From NCBI GenBank assembly GCA_002431915.1, contig DJEP01000065.1, positions 1 to 12,982 of the forward strand: 12,982 nucleotides of DNA, given 5' to 3'. This stretch comes from Lachnospiraceae bacterium UBA5895. Lineage in GTDB: Bacteria > Bacillota > Clostridia > Lachnospirales > Lachnospiraceae. The position numbers were made by a program, and so were the translations under genes. The notes below the pieces were generated by a model that saw only the letters and a program-made list of their open reading frames with translations, was not told where the DNA came from and made no database searches. Shown here piece after piece: positions 1 through 7,118 of the stretch (the first letter of the stretch is position 1; each line of letters begins with the position of its first letter).

Positions 1-240
1 GTTGTGGAATATATGGATTATAATCTGCAGGAGAAGATCCTGGAGCTCAAAGGAGAAGAAGGAACCATCGAGGCTGTGACACCGGCGGATTTCGACAGAG
101 CGGCACAGATCATCCGCAAGACCCGGGAAATGATCGGAGAAGGACTGAATTCTACGGCGGAGACACAGACAGACGAGATAGGTGAGATAGAAGAAACAGA
201 GGAAATAAAAGATACAGAAGACGGGGAGGTCGGGGAATAA
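1..240 (+). CDS. C-terminal end of an unrecognised protein (partial)
   Basis: The reading frame is open from the first base of the window, so this is probably the 3' end of a longer gene; the GTG at 4 and the ATG at 13 are possible starts but no ribosome binding site can be seen. The roughly 79 visible residues are soluble and highly charged. The first part looks helical (around LQEKILELKGEEG and DFDRAAQIIRKTREMIGEG), and the last 30 residues are a low-complexity tail rich in Glu, Thr and Asp. There is no membrane segment or signal peptide. The stop (TAA, 238-240) lies one base before the next gene's ATG, so the two are almost certainly cotranscribed and may be functionally linked to the YhgE/Pip protein. 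I do not recognise the family and assign no function. Confidence 0.55.
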   Translation, partial: VVEYMDYNLQEKILELKGEEGTIEAVTPADFDRAAQIIRKTREMIGEGLNSTAETQTDEIGEIEETEEIKDTEDGEVGE

Positions 241-241
241 T

Positions 242-2371
242 ATGCGAAATATCTGGAAAATATTTACCACCGACATCCGTCGGATCAGTAATAACGTCGT
301 GGCGGTAGTCATCGTCATGGGATTGAGCATTCTGCCGGCGCTGTATGCCTGGTTCAACATTTTCTCCAACTGGGATCCTTATGAACCCGCAGCTACCAGC
401 CAGCTGAAGGTGGCGGTGGCTTCGGATGATGCCGGAGCGGAGATCATGGGGCTGTCCCTGAATGTGGGAGACAGCGTGTTGGAAGCCCTGGAGGCGAACA
501 CTACCATCGGCTGGGTATTCCCGGAGACTACGGAAGAAGCCCTGGAGGGTGTGAAGAACAGCGATTATTACGCGGCACTGATCATTCCCGAAGGCTTTAC
601 ACAGGAAATGTTAGGATTTTTGGACGGCGAAGTGGATCATCCCACGATCTATTATTATGAAAATGAGAAAAAGAACGGTATTGCACCCAAGATCACAGGC
701 AAGGCGAAAAATGCCGTGCAGGAGCAGGTAAATGCCACATTTGTCAGTACCGTGGCGGAGTCGGTCATGAAAGCCGGCAATGCGCTTTCCATGGTGAATG
801 CCAGCGGTCAGGTCAGTGTGACGGATTCTTTGGATACCGTGCAGACGCAGCTGCAGGACTACGTAGTCATGCTGCAGTCCTTCCAGAGCATCATGAATTC
901 CGCGGAAATGATCATGTCCACCAGTCAGAATATGCTGCCGGATATGGACAATGTGCTGGAGAATGGGCGGAATACCATGATCGGCATGCAGACCATGATC
1001 AATTCCAGCGTGGATGCGGTGGATGTCATGAGCGACATGGTCAGCAGCAGTATGAATATGGTAACGGAAGCACTGCAATACCTGTCCATTTACGCGGACG
1101 GACTGTTAGCCCAAATGGACAGCAACAGTGTGGGAAGCACCACGGACACCGGGCTTGGTATGGCAATCGGACTGGTGCAGGGCATGCAGGCGAACATGGA
1201 TGTCCTGGGAAGCCTGGTGACCGGACAGGAAGCACAGATTCAGGAGATCAGCCAGTCCCTGAAAAATATTGAGGCGGACCTGAAGCAGCTGCAGAACAGC
1301 AAAGGACAGGTAGATACCGACATCAATACCCTGCGGGCGCAGATGCGGGAGCAGATCCAGATTTGCAGTAAACAACTGGATAACCTCTTAAACGACTATA
1401 ATAACAATGTCAGACCTTCCTTCCGTGATACGGGTAAATCCATGCAGCAGGCATTTTTGAATGCCGCAGCGATGATGAACGGCACGGATTTGAATATGGA
1501 TGAGATCTCCGATATTTTAAAAGAGTATCAGCAGACTCTTAACGAAGGCAACGTAAGCCTGCAGGATTCCCTGGTAATTGCGCAGGAACTGCTGGACAAG
1601 GTAAGTAAAATAGCGGATAATATAAAACGGATCACCGGAGCGGACTCTTATGAGGATATTTTAAATGCCATGGCAACGGATCCTACGGCGGTGGCAGACT
1701 TCGTATCATCTCCTGTACAGCTTGAGACGGTACCGGTCTATCCGGTGGATCACTATGGCTCGGCAGCATCCCCGTTCTACACGATCCTGGCAATCTGGGT
1801 AGGGGCGCTGTTTTTGGTGGCAATCATTCACGTAGGTGTGAAGCCCATTGAACCCGGGGATCATTACAAAGCTTACGAGCGGTATTTTGGCAGATATCTG
1901 CTGTTTTTCCTTATCGGACAGGCGCAGACACTGCTTACGATTCTGGGTAATCTCTATTACATCGAGATCCAGTGTCAGCACAAGTTCTTATACTGGCTGG
2001 CGGCAGCCGTGGCGAGTGCGGCATTCAGCTGCTTCATGTATTCCGTGACCTTTGCATTCGGCAATGTGGGAGAAGCATTGGCAATCGTGGTCATGGTCAT
2101 CCAGGTAGCGGGAAGCGGCGGAACTTTCCCTATTGAAGCATTACCGAAGGTGTTCCAGTGGATCTATCCGTTCCTGCCGTTCCAGTTCGGCATGAAAGCC
2201 TTCAAGGAATGCATTGCGGGAATGTACGGCGTGGATTATTGGATCAATGTGGGTAAAATGGCATTATTCCTGATCATAGCGTTATTGCTGGGACTGGCAC
2301 TGGAGCCCCCGTTCCGTAAACTGAACCATATGATCGAGAAGAGCAAGGAAAAGACAGGGCTTATGCTCTAA
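242..2371 (+). CDS. YhgE/Pip-type membrane protein (ABC-2 permease-like topology)
   Basis: This 709-residue protein has the YhgE/Pip layout. A cytoplasmic N-terminus is followed by one membrane segment (about residues 17-40, ending in LPALYAWFNIFSNWDPY, a typical start for the family), then a long extracytoplasmic region (about 45-500) that is helical, and then five hydrophobic segments at about 510-532, 552-573, 580-606, 609-630 and 665-688. The external part is rich in Gln, Asn and Met and is probably a long coiled coil. The C-terminal segments resemble ABC-2 type permeases. Family members include phage-infection proteins and the EsaA-like component of type VII secretion, but none of the other type VII genes is visible, so substrate and role are unknown. 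The start is supported by GGGGAGG at 223-229. The gene follows the upstream frame by one base, and prmA begins 20 bases after its stop. Confidence is high for the family and low for a function. Confidence 0.85.
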   Translation: MRNIWKIFTTDIRRISNNVVAVVIVMGLSILPALYAWFNIFSNWDPYEPAATSQLKVAVASDDAGAEIMGLSLNVGDSVLEALEANTTIGWVFPETTEEALEGVKNSDYYAALIIPEGFTQEMLGFLDGEVDHPTIYYYENEKKNGIAPKITGKAKNAVQEQVNATFVSTVAESVMKAGNALSMVNASGQVSVTDSLDTVQTQLQDYVVMLQSFQSIMNSAEMIMSTSQNMLPDMDNVLENGRNTMIGMQTMINSSVDAVDVMSDMVSSSMNMVTEALQYLSIYADGLLAQMDSNSVGSTTDTGLGMAIGLVQGMQANMDVLGSLVTGQEAQIQEISQSLKNIEADLKQLQNSKGQVDTDINTLRAQMREQIQICSKQLDNLLNDYNNNVRPSFRDTGKSMQQAFLNAAAMMNGTDLNMDEISDILKEYQQTLNEGNVSLQDSLVIAQELLDKVSKIADNIKRITGADSYEDILNAMATDPTAVADFVSSPVQLETVPVYPVDHYGSAASPFYTILAIWVGALFLVAIIHVGVKPIEPGDHYKAYERYFGRYLLFFLIGQAQTLLTILGNLYYIEIQCQHKFLYWLAAAVASAAFSCFMYSVTFAFGNVGEALAIVVMVIQVAGSGGTFPIEALPKVFQWIYPFLPFQFGMKAFKECIAGMYGVDYWINVGKMALFLIIALLLGLALEPPFRKLNHMIEKSKEKTGLML

Positions 2372-2391
2372 ATATAGAAAGGAATTACAAT

Positions 2392-3378
2392 ATGAAGTGG
2401 GTGAAATTCAGAATAAAGACTGTGACTGACGCGGAAGATATTATTATCAGTACTTTGTATGATCTGGGACTGGAAGGTGCGCAGATCGAGGACAAGGTGC
2501 CTCTGACTGCGATGGAAAAGGAGCAGATGTTCGTGGATATCCTGCCGGACGGACCTGAGGATGACGGCATTGCATATTTAAGCTTTTTTGTAGAGGAAAA
2601 AGAGGATGGAAGTCTGGAAGTGGCCGGGGAGAAGACCACTACTGAGGCCGTGCTTGCCGATGTGAAGAGAGAACTGGAAGATTTACGTCAGTTCATGGAT
2701 ATCGGAGAGGGATCCGTCGTTGTAGACGAGACCGAGGATATCGACTGGATCAACAACTGGAAGCAGTATTTCCATCAGTTCTACATTGATGATATTCTGG
2801 TGATTCCTTCCTGGGAAAACATCAAACCGGAAGATGCCGGTAAAATGGTGCTTCATATCGACCCCGGAACAGCGTTCGGTACCGGTATGCACGAGACCAC
2901 ACAGCTGTGTATCCGCCAGCTGCGCAAATTTATTACCCCGGAGACAGAAATCCTGGATGTGGGAACCGGCAGTGGTATTCTGGCGATTTTATCCCTGATG
3001 TTCGGTGCAAAACATGCGGTGGGAACCGACCTGGACATCTGTGCGGTGGAAGCCGTGGCACAGAACTGTGAAGTGAACGGCATTGATCCGGCACAGTTCG
3101 ACATGATGATCGGTAACATCATTACAGATAAAGAGATACAGGACAAAGTAGGCTATGAGTGCTATGATATCGTGGTAGCCAATATTCTGGCAGATGTGCT
3201 GGTGCCCCTGACTCCCGTGATTGTGCATCAGCTGAAAAAGGGTGGTATCTACATTACCTCCGGCATCATCGATGACAAGGAACAGACCGTGGTGGAAGCA
3301 GTGAAGGCAGCAGGACTGGAAGTATTGGAAGTAACCTATCAGGGAGAATGGGTCAGCGTTACCGCAAGGAAGAACTAA
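2392..3378 (+). CDS. prmA: Ribosomal protein L11 methyltransferase PrmA
   Basis: PrmA transfers methyl groups from S-adenosylmethionine to amino groups of ribosomal protein L11 in the cytoplasm. The 328 residues have the expected order: an N-terminal L11-recognition domain (about 1-110, starting MKWVKFRIKT), the family signature DPGTAFGTGMHETT (about 156-170), SAM-binding motif I LDVGTGSGIL (about 187-197), and the NILAD motif (about 264-268), which corresponds to the N-[IL]-L-A signature of the methylated-substrate pocket. It is slightly longer than the usual 290-315 residues, with the extra length in the acidic N-terminal half. The start has AGAAAGGA at 2376-2383 and good spacing. It lies 20 bases behind the YhgE-like gene and 22 bases before rsmE; the prmA-rsmE pair is common in Firmicutes, so cotranscription is likely. 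Confidence 0.97.
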   Translation: MKWVKFRIKTVTDAEDIIISTLYDLGLEGAQIEDKVPLTAMEKEQMFVDILPDGPEDDGIAYLSFFVEEKEDGSLEVAGEKTTTEAVLADVKRELEDLRQFMDIGEGSVVVDETEDIDWINNWKQYFHQFYIDDILVIPSWENIKPEDAGKMVLHIDPGTAFGTGMHETTQLCIRQLRKFITPETEILDVGTGSGILAILSLMFGAKHAVGTDLDICAVEAVAQNCEVNGIDPAQFDMMIGNIITDKEIQDKVGYECYDIVVANILADVLVPLTPVIVHQLKKGGIYITSGIIDDKEQTVVEAVKAAGLEVLEVTYQGEWVSVTARKN

Positions 3379-3400
3379 AAGCCCGGAAGCAGGAGTCGTT

Positions 3401-4147
3401 ATGTATCAGTTTTTTGTAGAACCGGATCAGATTGATGTGGCGGGAAAAAGCGTCATCATCCGGGGAACCGATGTAAACCATATTAAAAATGTACTGCGGA
3501 TGCGTCCCGGTGAGGAAGTGGCGGTCAGCAACGGAATCGACGGCAAGGAATACCGTTGCGGAATCCTGGCACTGGAGGAGGACTGTATTCGCCTGGAATT
3601 GCGTTTTATTAAAGAAGACGGTGTGGAGCTTCCTGCGCAGATCTACCTGTTCCAGGGTTTGCCCAAGGCAGACAAAATGGAACTCATTATCCAGAAGGCT
3701 GTGGAACTGGGAGCCTTTCAGATCATTCCGGTGGCGATGAAACGCTGCGTGGTGAAGCTGGATGAGAAAAAAGCAGACAGCAAAATAAAGCGATGGCAGG
3801 GAATTGCGGAGGCGGCTGCAAAACAGAGCAAACGGGGAGTAATCCCTGAGGTGACATCTGTGATGAGCTATGCACAGGCTGTGCAAATGGCCTCCGAAAT
3901 GGAACTGAAGCTGGTGCCCTATGAACTGGCGGAAGGCATGGAACAGACAAAGCAGCTGATTGAGAGTGCAAAGCCCGGCCAGCGGATCGCTATTTTTATC
4001 GGTCCGGAAGGCGGATTTGACCCACAGGAAATCAAGGCGGCGACAGAAGCGGGAATCCGGCCCATCACCCTGGGAAAACGGATTCTGCGGACAGAAACAG
4101 CAGGATTTACGACCATCGCATGGCTGATGTATCAGTTGGAAAATTAG
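3401..4147 (+). CDS. rsmE: 16S rRNA (uracil-1498-N3)-methyltransferase RsmE
   Basis: RsmE is a SPOUT-class methyltransferase that makes m3U at position 1498 of 16S rRNA in the small-subunit decoding region. The 248 residues match the usual length. An N-terminal PUA-like RNA-binding domain covers about 1-70 (it includes HIKNVLRMRPGEEV), and the C-terminal trefoil-knot domain holds the two diagnostic SAM-site motifs: IGPEGGF (G201-G205) and LGKRILRTETA (224-234). The middle motif QGLPKADKMELIIQKAVELG is also typical. The start ATG has AGGAG at 3391-3395, five bases away. It directly follows prmA. The stop TAG is immediately followed by an ATG (4148) that opens a 35-codon frame, treated separately. 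Confidence 0.97.
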   Translation: MYQFFVEPDQIDVAGKSVIIRGTDVNHIKNVLRMRPGEEVAVSNGIDGKEYRCGILALEEDCIRLELRFIKEDGVELPAQIYLFQGLPKADKMELIIQKAVELGAFQIIPVAMKRCVVKLDEKKADSKIKRWQGIAEAAAKQSKRGVIPEVTSVMSYAQAVQMASEMELKLVPYELAEGMEQTKQLIESAKPGQRIAIFIGPEGGFDPQEIKAATEAGIRPITLGKRILRTETAGFTTIAWLMYQLEN

Positions 4148-4255
4148 ATGTCGGACAGCACAGAACGTCTGGCTGTGGCATATTTTAATCATAAGAAGAA
4201 TATAGTAATTATTCAGACCAAAAGGAAGACCTTGAAGAGGCGATTTTGCGAATAG
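4148..4255 (+). CDS. Possible 35-residue small ORF after rsmE (doubtful)
   Basis: An ATG abuts the rsmE stop codon (TAGATG) and opens a frame of 35 residues that begins MSDSTERLAVAYFNHKK and ends in a basic stretch, KRKTLKRRFCE. Only a weak purine stretch (TTGGAAAA) in the end of rsmE could serve as a ribosome binding site; translation by re-initiation after the rsmE stop is conceivable. I recognise no family. The same bases form a hairpin at 4155-4176 and the left arm of a palindromic repeat at 4204-4216, so the region is better explained as non-coding structure. It is listed so that the gap is described, with low confidence that a peptide is made. Confidence 0.15.
   Translation: MSDSTERLAVAYFNHKKNIVIIQTKRKTLKRRFCE
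4155..4176 (+). terminator. Hairpin after rsmE, possible weak terminator
   Basis: ACAGC (4155-4159) plus CAGA (4161-4164) can pair with TCTG (4168-4171) plus GCTGT (4172-4176), giving nine base pairs with one bulged A and a three-base loop, eight bases after the rsmE stop. The following bases are GGCATATTTTAAT, so the U-run is short and displaced. It could slow or partly end transcription of the prmA-rsmE unit, or protect a 3' end. It is a weak candidate compared with the terminator after thiI. Confidence 0.3.
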
Positions 4256-4272
4256 GGCGCTGAATAGTTACT
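4204..4272. repeat. Palindromic repeat, copy 1, in the cysteine desulfurase leader
   Basis: AGTAATTATTCAG (4204-4216) is the reverse complement of CTGAATAGTTACT (4260-4272) at 12 of 13 positions; the one difference gives a G:U pair in RNA. The 43 bases between contain a small internal hairpin (AAGG/CCTT, 4222-4233). The right arm ends 15 bases before the ribosome binding site of the cysteine desulfurase gene. A related arm pair occurs at 8603-8685 in front of ireB (GTAACTATTCAG), and the inner right sides also share a GATT..CG..TAGGG pattern. This points to a dispersed palindromic element (REP or MITE-like) rather than a gene-specific riboswitch; a regulatory RNA remains possible. Confidence 0.5.
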
Positions 4273-4302
4273 GAAGAGATAGATAGCAAGGAGAAAAAGA
4301 GA

Positions 4303-5472
4303 ATGGAAGTCTATTTGGACAATTCCGCTACCACAAGGACCTTTCCGGAAGTAGCCGAATTGATGACGAAGATCATGTGTGAAGATTACGGCAATCCCTC
4401 CAGCCTGCATATGAAGGGAGTGGAGGCGGAGAAATACCTCCGCTATGCCAAGGAGACCCTGGCGAGGATCCTGAAAGTGGAGGAGAGAGAACTTTTATTC
4501 ACCTCCGGAGGAACGGAATCCGATAATATGGCGTTGATCGGCTGTGCTCTGGCGAACTGCCGCAGAGGCAACCACCTGATCACAACACAGATAGAGCATC
4601 CTGCGATCCTGCAGACCATGCGTTACCTTGAGAGTCAGGGATATCGTGTCACGTATCTGCCGGTGGATTCCTGCGGACGCATCCGCTTGGAAGACCTGCG
4701 CAGAGCCATGACACCGGAGACCATTCTGGTATCCATTATGCATACAAATAACGAGATTGGTACACTTCAGCCCATTGAGGAGGCCGGAGCTCTGATCAAG
4801 CAGATGAACCCCGACACCCTGTTCCATGTGGATGCGGTACAGGGATTCGGTAAGTCCCGGATCTATCCGAAAAAGATGCACATTGACCTGTTGTCTGTCA
4901 GCGGACACAAGATCCACGGCCCCAAAGGTGTCGGTCTGTTATATGTAGGGGACAAGGTGAAGATCCAGCCCATCGTATTTGGCGGCGGGCAACAGCAGAA
5001 CCTCCGCTCCGGTACCGAGAATGTTCCAGGTATTGCAGGGCTGGCAAGGGCAGTGGAAATGCTGTACAGCCATTTTGATGAGGATCATGCAAGACTCTGT
5101 GCCTGCAAGCAAAGATTCATCGAAGGCGTGGAACGGCTGGATCATGTGACGGTCAACGGACTTCTGCCGGATGCTCCTTACGGAGAGGGTACAGCAGCCC
5201 ATATCGTCAGTGTATCCTTTGCCGGAGTGAGAAGTGAAGTGCTCCTGCATGCACTGGAGGACAAGGGAATCTATGTATCGGCGGGAAGTGCCTGCTCTGC
5301 ACACAAACCGCAGCCTTCCGCTACACTGAAAGCCATCGGCGTTGACAAATCGCTGCTGGATTCCACCATAAGATTCAGTTTTTCTGTATTTACCACGGAA
5401 GAAGAGATTGACGTATGTCTTCAGGCATTGTACAATATAATACCTATGTTACGCAGATACAGTCGCAGATAA
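4303..5472 (+). CDS. Cysteine desulfurase, NifS/IscS family, partner of ThiI
   Basis: This PLP enzyme takes sulfur from L-cysteine as a protein-bound persulfide and passes it on. The 389 residues carry all landmarks: YLDNSATTRTFPEV at the start, the HTNNEIGT motif, HVDAVQGFGK, the PLP-binding lysine in SGHKIHGPKGVG (K203), GGGQQQNLRSGTEN, and the persulfide cysteine loop SAGSACSAHK with catalytic C331. The start has AAGGAG at 4288-4293. The next gene, 33 bases on, is thiI; in Bacillus subtilis a NifS-like enzyme (NifZ) next to thiI is its dedicated sulfur donor for 4-thiouridine, so that is the likely job here. A general role in Fe-S cluster assembly cannot be excluded, but no iscU/sufU scaffold gene is nearby. 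Its leader carries palindromic repeat copy 1, so it may be transcribed or regulated apart from rsmE. Confidence 0.95.
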   Translation: MEVYLDNSATTRTFPEVAELMTKIMCEDYGNPSSLHMKGVEAEKYLRYAKETLARILKVEERELLFTSGGTESDNMALIGCALANCRRGNHLITTQIEHPAILQTMRYLESQGYRVTYLPVDSCGRIRLEDLRRAMTPETILVSIMHTNNEIGTLQPIEEAGALIKQMNPDTLFHVDAVQGFGKSRIYPKKMHIDLLSVSGHKIHGPKGVGLLYVGDKVKIQPIVFGGGQQQNLRSGTENVPGIAGLARAVEMLYSHFDEDHARLCACKQRFIEGVERLDHVTVNGLLPDAPYGEGTAAHIVSVSFAGVRSEVLLHALEDKGIYVSAGSACSAHKPQPSATLKAIGVDKSLLDSTIRFSFSVFTTEEEIDVCLQALYNIIPMLRRYSRR

Positions 5473-5489
5473 GCGATTTGAGAAACGCT
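5472..5489 (+). other. Small hairpin between the desulfurase gene and thiI
   Basis: AGCG (5472-5475) with TTT (5477-5479) can pair with AAA (5483-5485) and CGCT (5486-5489), with a bulged A and a GAG loop. It begins at the desulfurase stop codon and ends just before the thiI ribosome binding site (AGAAAGGA, 5491-5498). There is no U-run, so it is not a terminator; it may tune thiI translation or be chance. Confidence 0.25.
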
Positions 5490-5505
5490 CAGAAAGGAAA
5501 CGAAC

Positions 5506-6687
5506 GTGTTTACATCATTTTTGATAAAATATGCCGAGATCGGCATTAAGGGAAAGAACCGTTACCTGTTCGAAGATGCTCTGGTACGCCAGATTAAATA
5601 TGCTCTGAAAAAGTGTGAGGGAGAATTTCTGGTACACAAGACACAGGGACGTATTTTCGTGGATGCAGAGTCGGAATTCGACTATGATGAAGTGGTGGCA
5701 CATTTGCAGAGAGTCTTCGGAATCTCCGGCATCTGTCCGGTAGTCCATGTACAGGACGAGGGCTTCGAGAAGCTGTGCGAGACCGTGATCGACTACATTG
5801 CAAAGGTATACCCCGACTGTAACCAGACCTTCAAGGTGGCAGCGAGACGTGCCAGGAAAAATTATCCCAAGGATTCCATGACCATCAATATGGATATGGG
5901 AGAAGCTATCCTGAACGCATACCCCAACATGAAGGTGGATGTACACCATCCCGATATCATGCTGAACATCGAGATCCGTGAAGAAATCTATATCTACTCC
6001 GTGATCCTGCCCGGTCCCGGAGGCATGCCCGTAGGCACCGGCGGCAAGGGAATGCTGCTTTTGTCCGGCGGTATCGATTCTCCCGTGGCAGGCTATATGA
6101 TTGCCAAGAGAGGTGTCAAGATCGATGCGGTATATTTCCATGCACCGCCATACACCAGCGAACGTGCCAAGCAGAAGGTCGTGGATCTGGCGAAGATCGT
6201 TGCCCGGTATACCGGTCCAATCTATCTGCATGTGATCAACTTTACCGATATCCAGTTATATATTTATGAGAAATGTCCTCATGAGGAACTGACCATTATC
6301 ATGCGCCGCTATATGATGCGCATTGCAGAACAGATCGCGAAGGAGACCGAGTGCTTAGGTCTGATCACCGGTGAGAGCATCGGTCAGGTAGCATCCCAGA
6401 CTATGAATTCCCTGATCGCTACCAACGAAGTATGCGAACTGCCGGTATATCGTCCGCTGATCGGCTTCGACAAGCAGGAGATCGTGGAAGTGTCCGAGAA
6501 GATCGGAACCTATGAGACTTCCATCCTGCCCTACGAAGACTGCTGTACCATCTTTGTGGCAAAACATCCTGTGACGAAGCCGAATGTAAAGGTGATCCGC
6601 AGACATGAGCATAACCTGGATGAGAAGATCGATGAACTGGTGAAGACTGCACTGGAGACCAAGGAACTGATCATCGCAGAAGCATAA
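5506..6687 (+). CDS. thiI: tRNA 4-thiouridine synthetase ThiI (no rhodanese domain)
   Basis: ThiI adenylates uridine 8 of tRNA and replaces the oxygen with sulfur, giving s4U8; in some bacteria it also feeds sulfur to thiamine thiazole. The 393 residues contain the N-terminal ferredoxin-like domain beginning FLIKYAEIGIKGKNR, the THUMP RNA-binding domain (about 60-170), and the PP-loop ATPase with SGGIDSP at 187-193. ILPYEDCCTIF places two cysteines at 346-347, where the E. coli catalytic Cys344 would align. The E. coli protein is about 480 residues with a C-terminal rhodanese domain carrying the second sulfur-relay cysteine; that domain is absent here, as is normal in Firmicutes, and the adjacent desulfurase probably delivers sulfur directly. 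The start is GTG with AGAAAGGA at 5491-5498; no in-frame ATG lies near. The gene ends 23 bases before a strong terminator. Confidence 0.97.
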   Translation: MFTSFLIKYAEIGIKGKNRYLFEDALVRQIKYALKKCEGEFLVHKTQGRIFVDAESEFDYDEVVAHLQRVFGISGICPVVHVQDEGFEKLCETVIDYIAKVYPDCNQTFKVAARRARKNYPKDSMTINMDMGEAILNAYPNMKVDVHHPDIMLNIEIREEIYIYSVILPGPGGMPVGTGGKGMLLLSGGIDSPVAGYMIAKRGVKIDAVYFHAPPYTSERAKQKVVDLAKIVARYTGPIYLHVINFTDIQLYIYEKCPHEELTIIMRRYMMRIAEQIAKETECLGLITGESIGQVASQTMNSLIATNEVCELPVYRPLIGFDKQEIVEVSEKIGTYETSILPYEDCCTIFVAKHPVTKPNVKVIRRHEHNLDEKIDELVKTALETKELIIAEA

Positions 6688-6710
6688 GAAAAATAAGAAG
6701 AGAAGCAAGA

Positions 6711-6748
6711 AAAAAGCCTTGAGAGGATTGCGACTCTCAAGGCTTTTT
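6711..6748. terminator. Bidirectional intrinsic terminator between thiI and the HPr-like gene
   Basis: AAAAAGCCTTGAGAG (6711-6725) and CTCTCAAGGCTTTTT (6734-6748) are perfect reverse complements, making a 15-bp stem with an eight-base loop. On the + strand it ends in TTTTT and closes the desulfurase-thiI unit; on the - strand the A-run reads as T-run and closes the convergent HPr-like gene. Confidence 0.93.
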
Positions 6749-6763
6749 AAACTGTCGTTATGT

Positions 6764-6779
6764 ATTCGGACTTCCGAAT
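6764..6779. repeat. Short palindrome between the terminator and the HPr-like gene
   Basis: ATTCGG (6764-6769) and CCGAAT (6774-6779) form a six-bp stem with a four-base loop, seven bases beyond the stop codon of the minus-strand gene. It lacks a T-run and may simply be a 3' UTR hairpin upstream of the main terminator. Confidence 0.35.
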
Positions 6780-6785
6780 CGGTAA

Positions 6786-7016
6786 TTATACCAGATAAGG
6801 CTTTAATACTTCCAGAACCTCATCAACGCCGTTCTCAGCATGGATGTTCAGGTCGATAGGCTTGGAAAGATCCAGACTGAAGATACCCATGATGGACTTT
6901 GCATCAATTACGTATCTGCCGGATACAAGATCGAAATCATAATCGAACTTGGTAATATCGTTTACGAAAGATTTTACCTTATCAATAGAATTTAAAGAAA
7001 TCTGAACTGTCTTCAT
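6786..7016 (-). CDS. HPr-fold protein lacking the phospho-histidine loop (Crh-like)
   Basis: The protein is 76 residues. HPr carries phosphate through His15 in the sugar phosphotransferase system, and in Firmicutes is also phosphorylated on Ser46 for catabolite control. Here the Ser46 region is clear: DAKSIMGIFSLDL matches the HPr KSIMGVMSL motif, putting the serine at S41, followed by an HPr-like end (IHAENGVDEVLEVLKPYL). The His15 loop (GIHARPA) is missing: the N-terminus reads VQISLNSIDKVKSFVNDI and is about three residues shorter there, so it cannot act as a phosphocarrier. B. subtilis Crh is a known His-less relative that keeps Ser46, so a regulatory role is plausible; it could also be an uncharacterised HPr paralogue. 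The start is fixed by AAGGAGG (plus-strand CCTCCTT, 7025-7031) eight bases upstream; longer upstream starts would overlap this site. It is monocistronic, with promoter at 7057-7085 and terminator at 6711-6748. Confidence 0.88.
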   Translation of the reverse strand: MKTVQISLNSIDKVKSFVNDITKFDYDFDLVSGRYVIDAKSIMGIFSLDLSKPIDLNIHAENGVDEVLEVLKPYLV

Positions 7017-7056
7017 GTTGACTACCTCCTTAATATGTGTCATACCTTCTGACTTC

Positions 7057-7085
7057 ATATTAATGGGTGGGCGGCCAAAAGTCAA
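7057..7085 (-). promoter_or_regulatory. Sigma-A type promoter of the HPr-like gene
   Basis: Reading the minus strand, TTGACT (7085-7080) and TAATAT (7062-7057) are separated by exactly 17 bases, close to the TTGACA/TATAAT consensus. Transcription would start near 7050, leaving a leader of about 30 bases that contains the AAGGAGG site. Confidence 0.75.
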
Positions 7086-7118
7086 GACGAAAACAATACA
7101 AAAAAAGTGAGGAATCCT

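Noticed and set aside
611..1078. A 155-codon minus-strand frame rich in His and Ile inside the YhgE-like gene
   Set aside because: It is the antisense shadow of a real gene, with no ribosome binding site or recognisable domain.
7017..7085. A longer HPr-like protein of 99 residues starting at 7085
   Set aside because: The extension would cover the AAGGAGG site and the -10 and -35 elements of the promoter.
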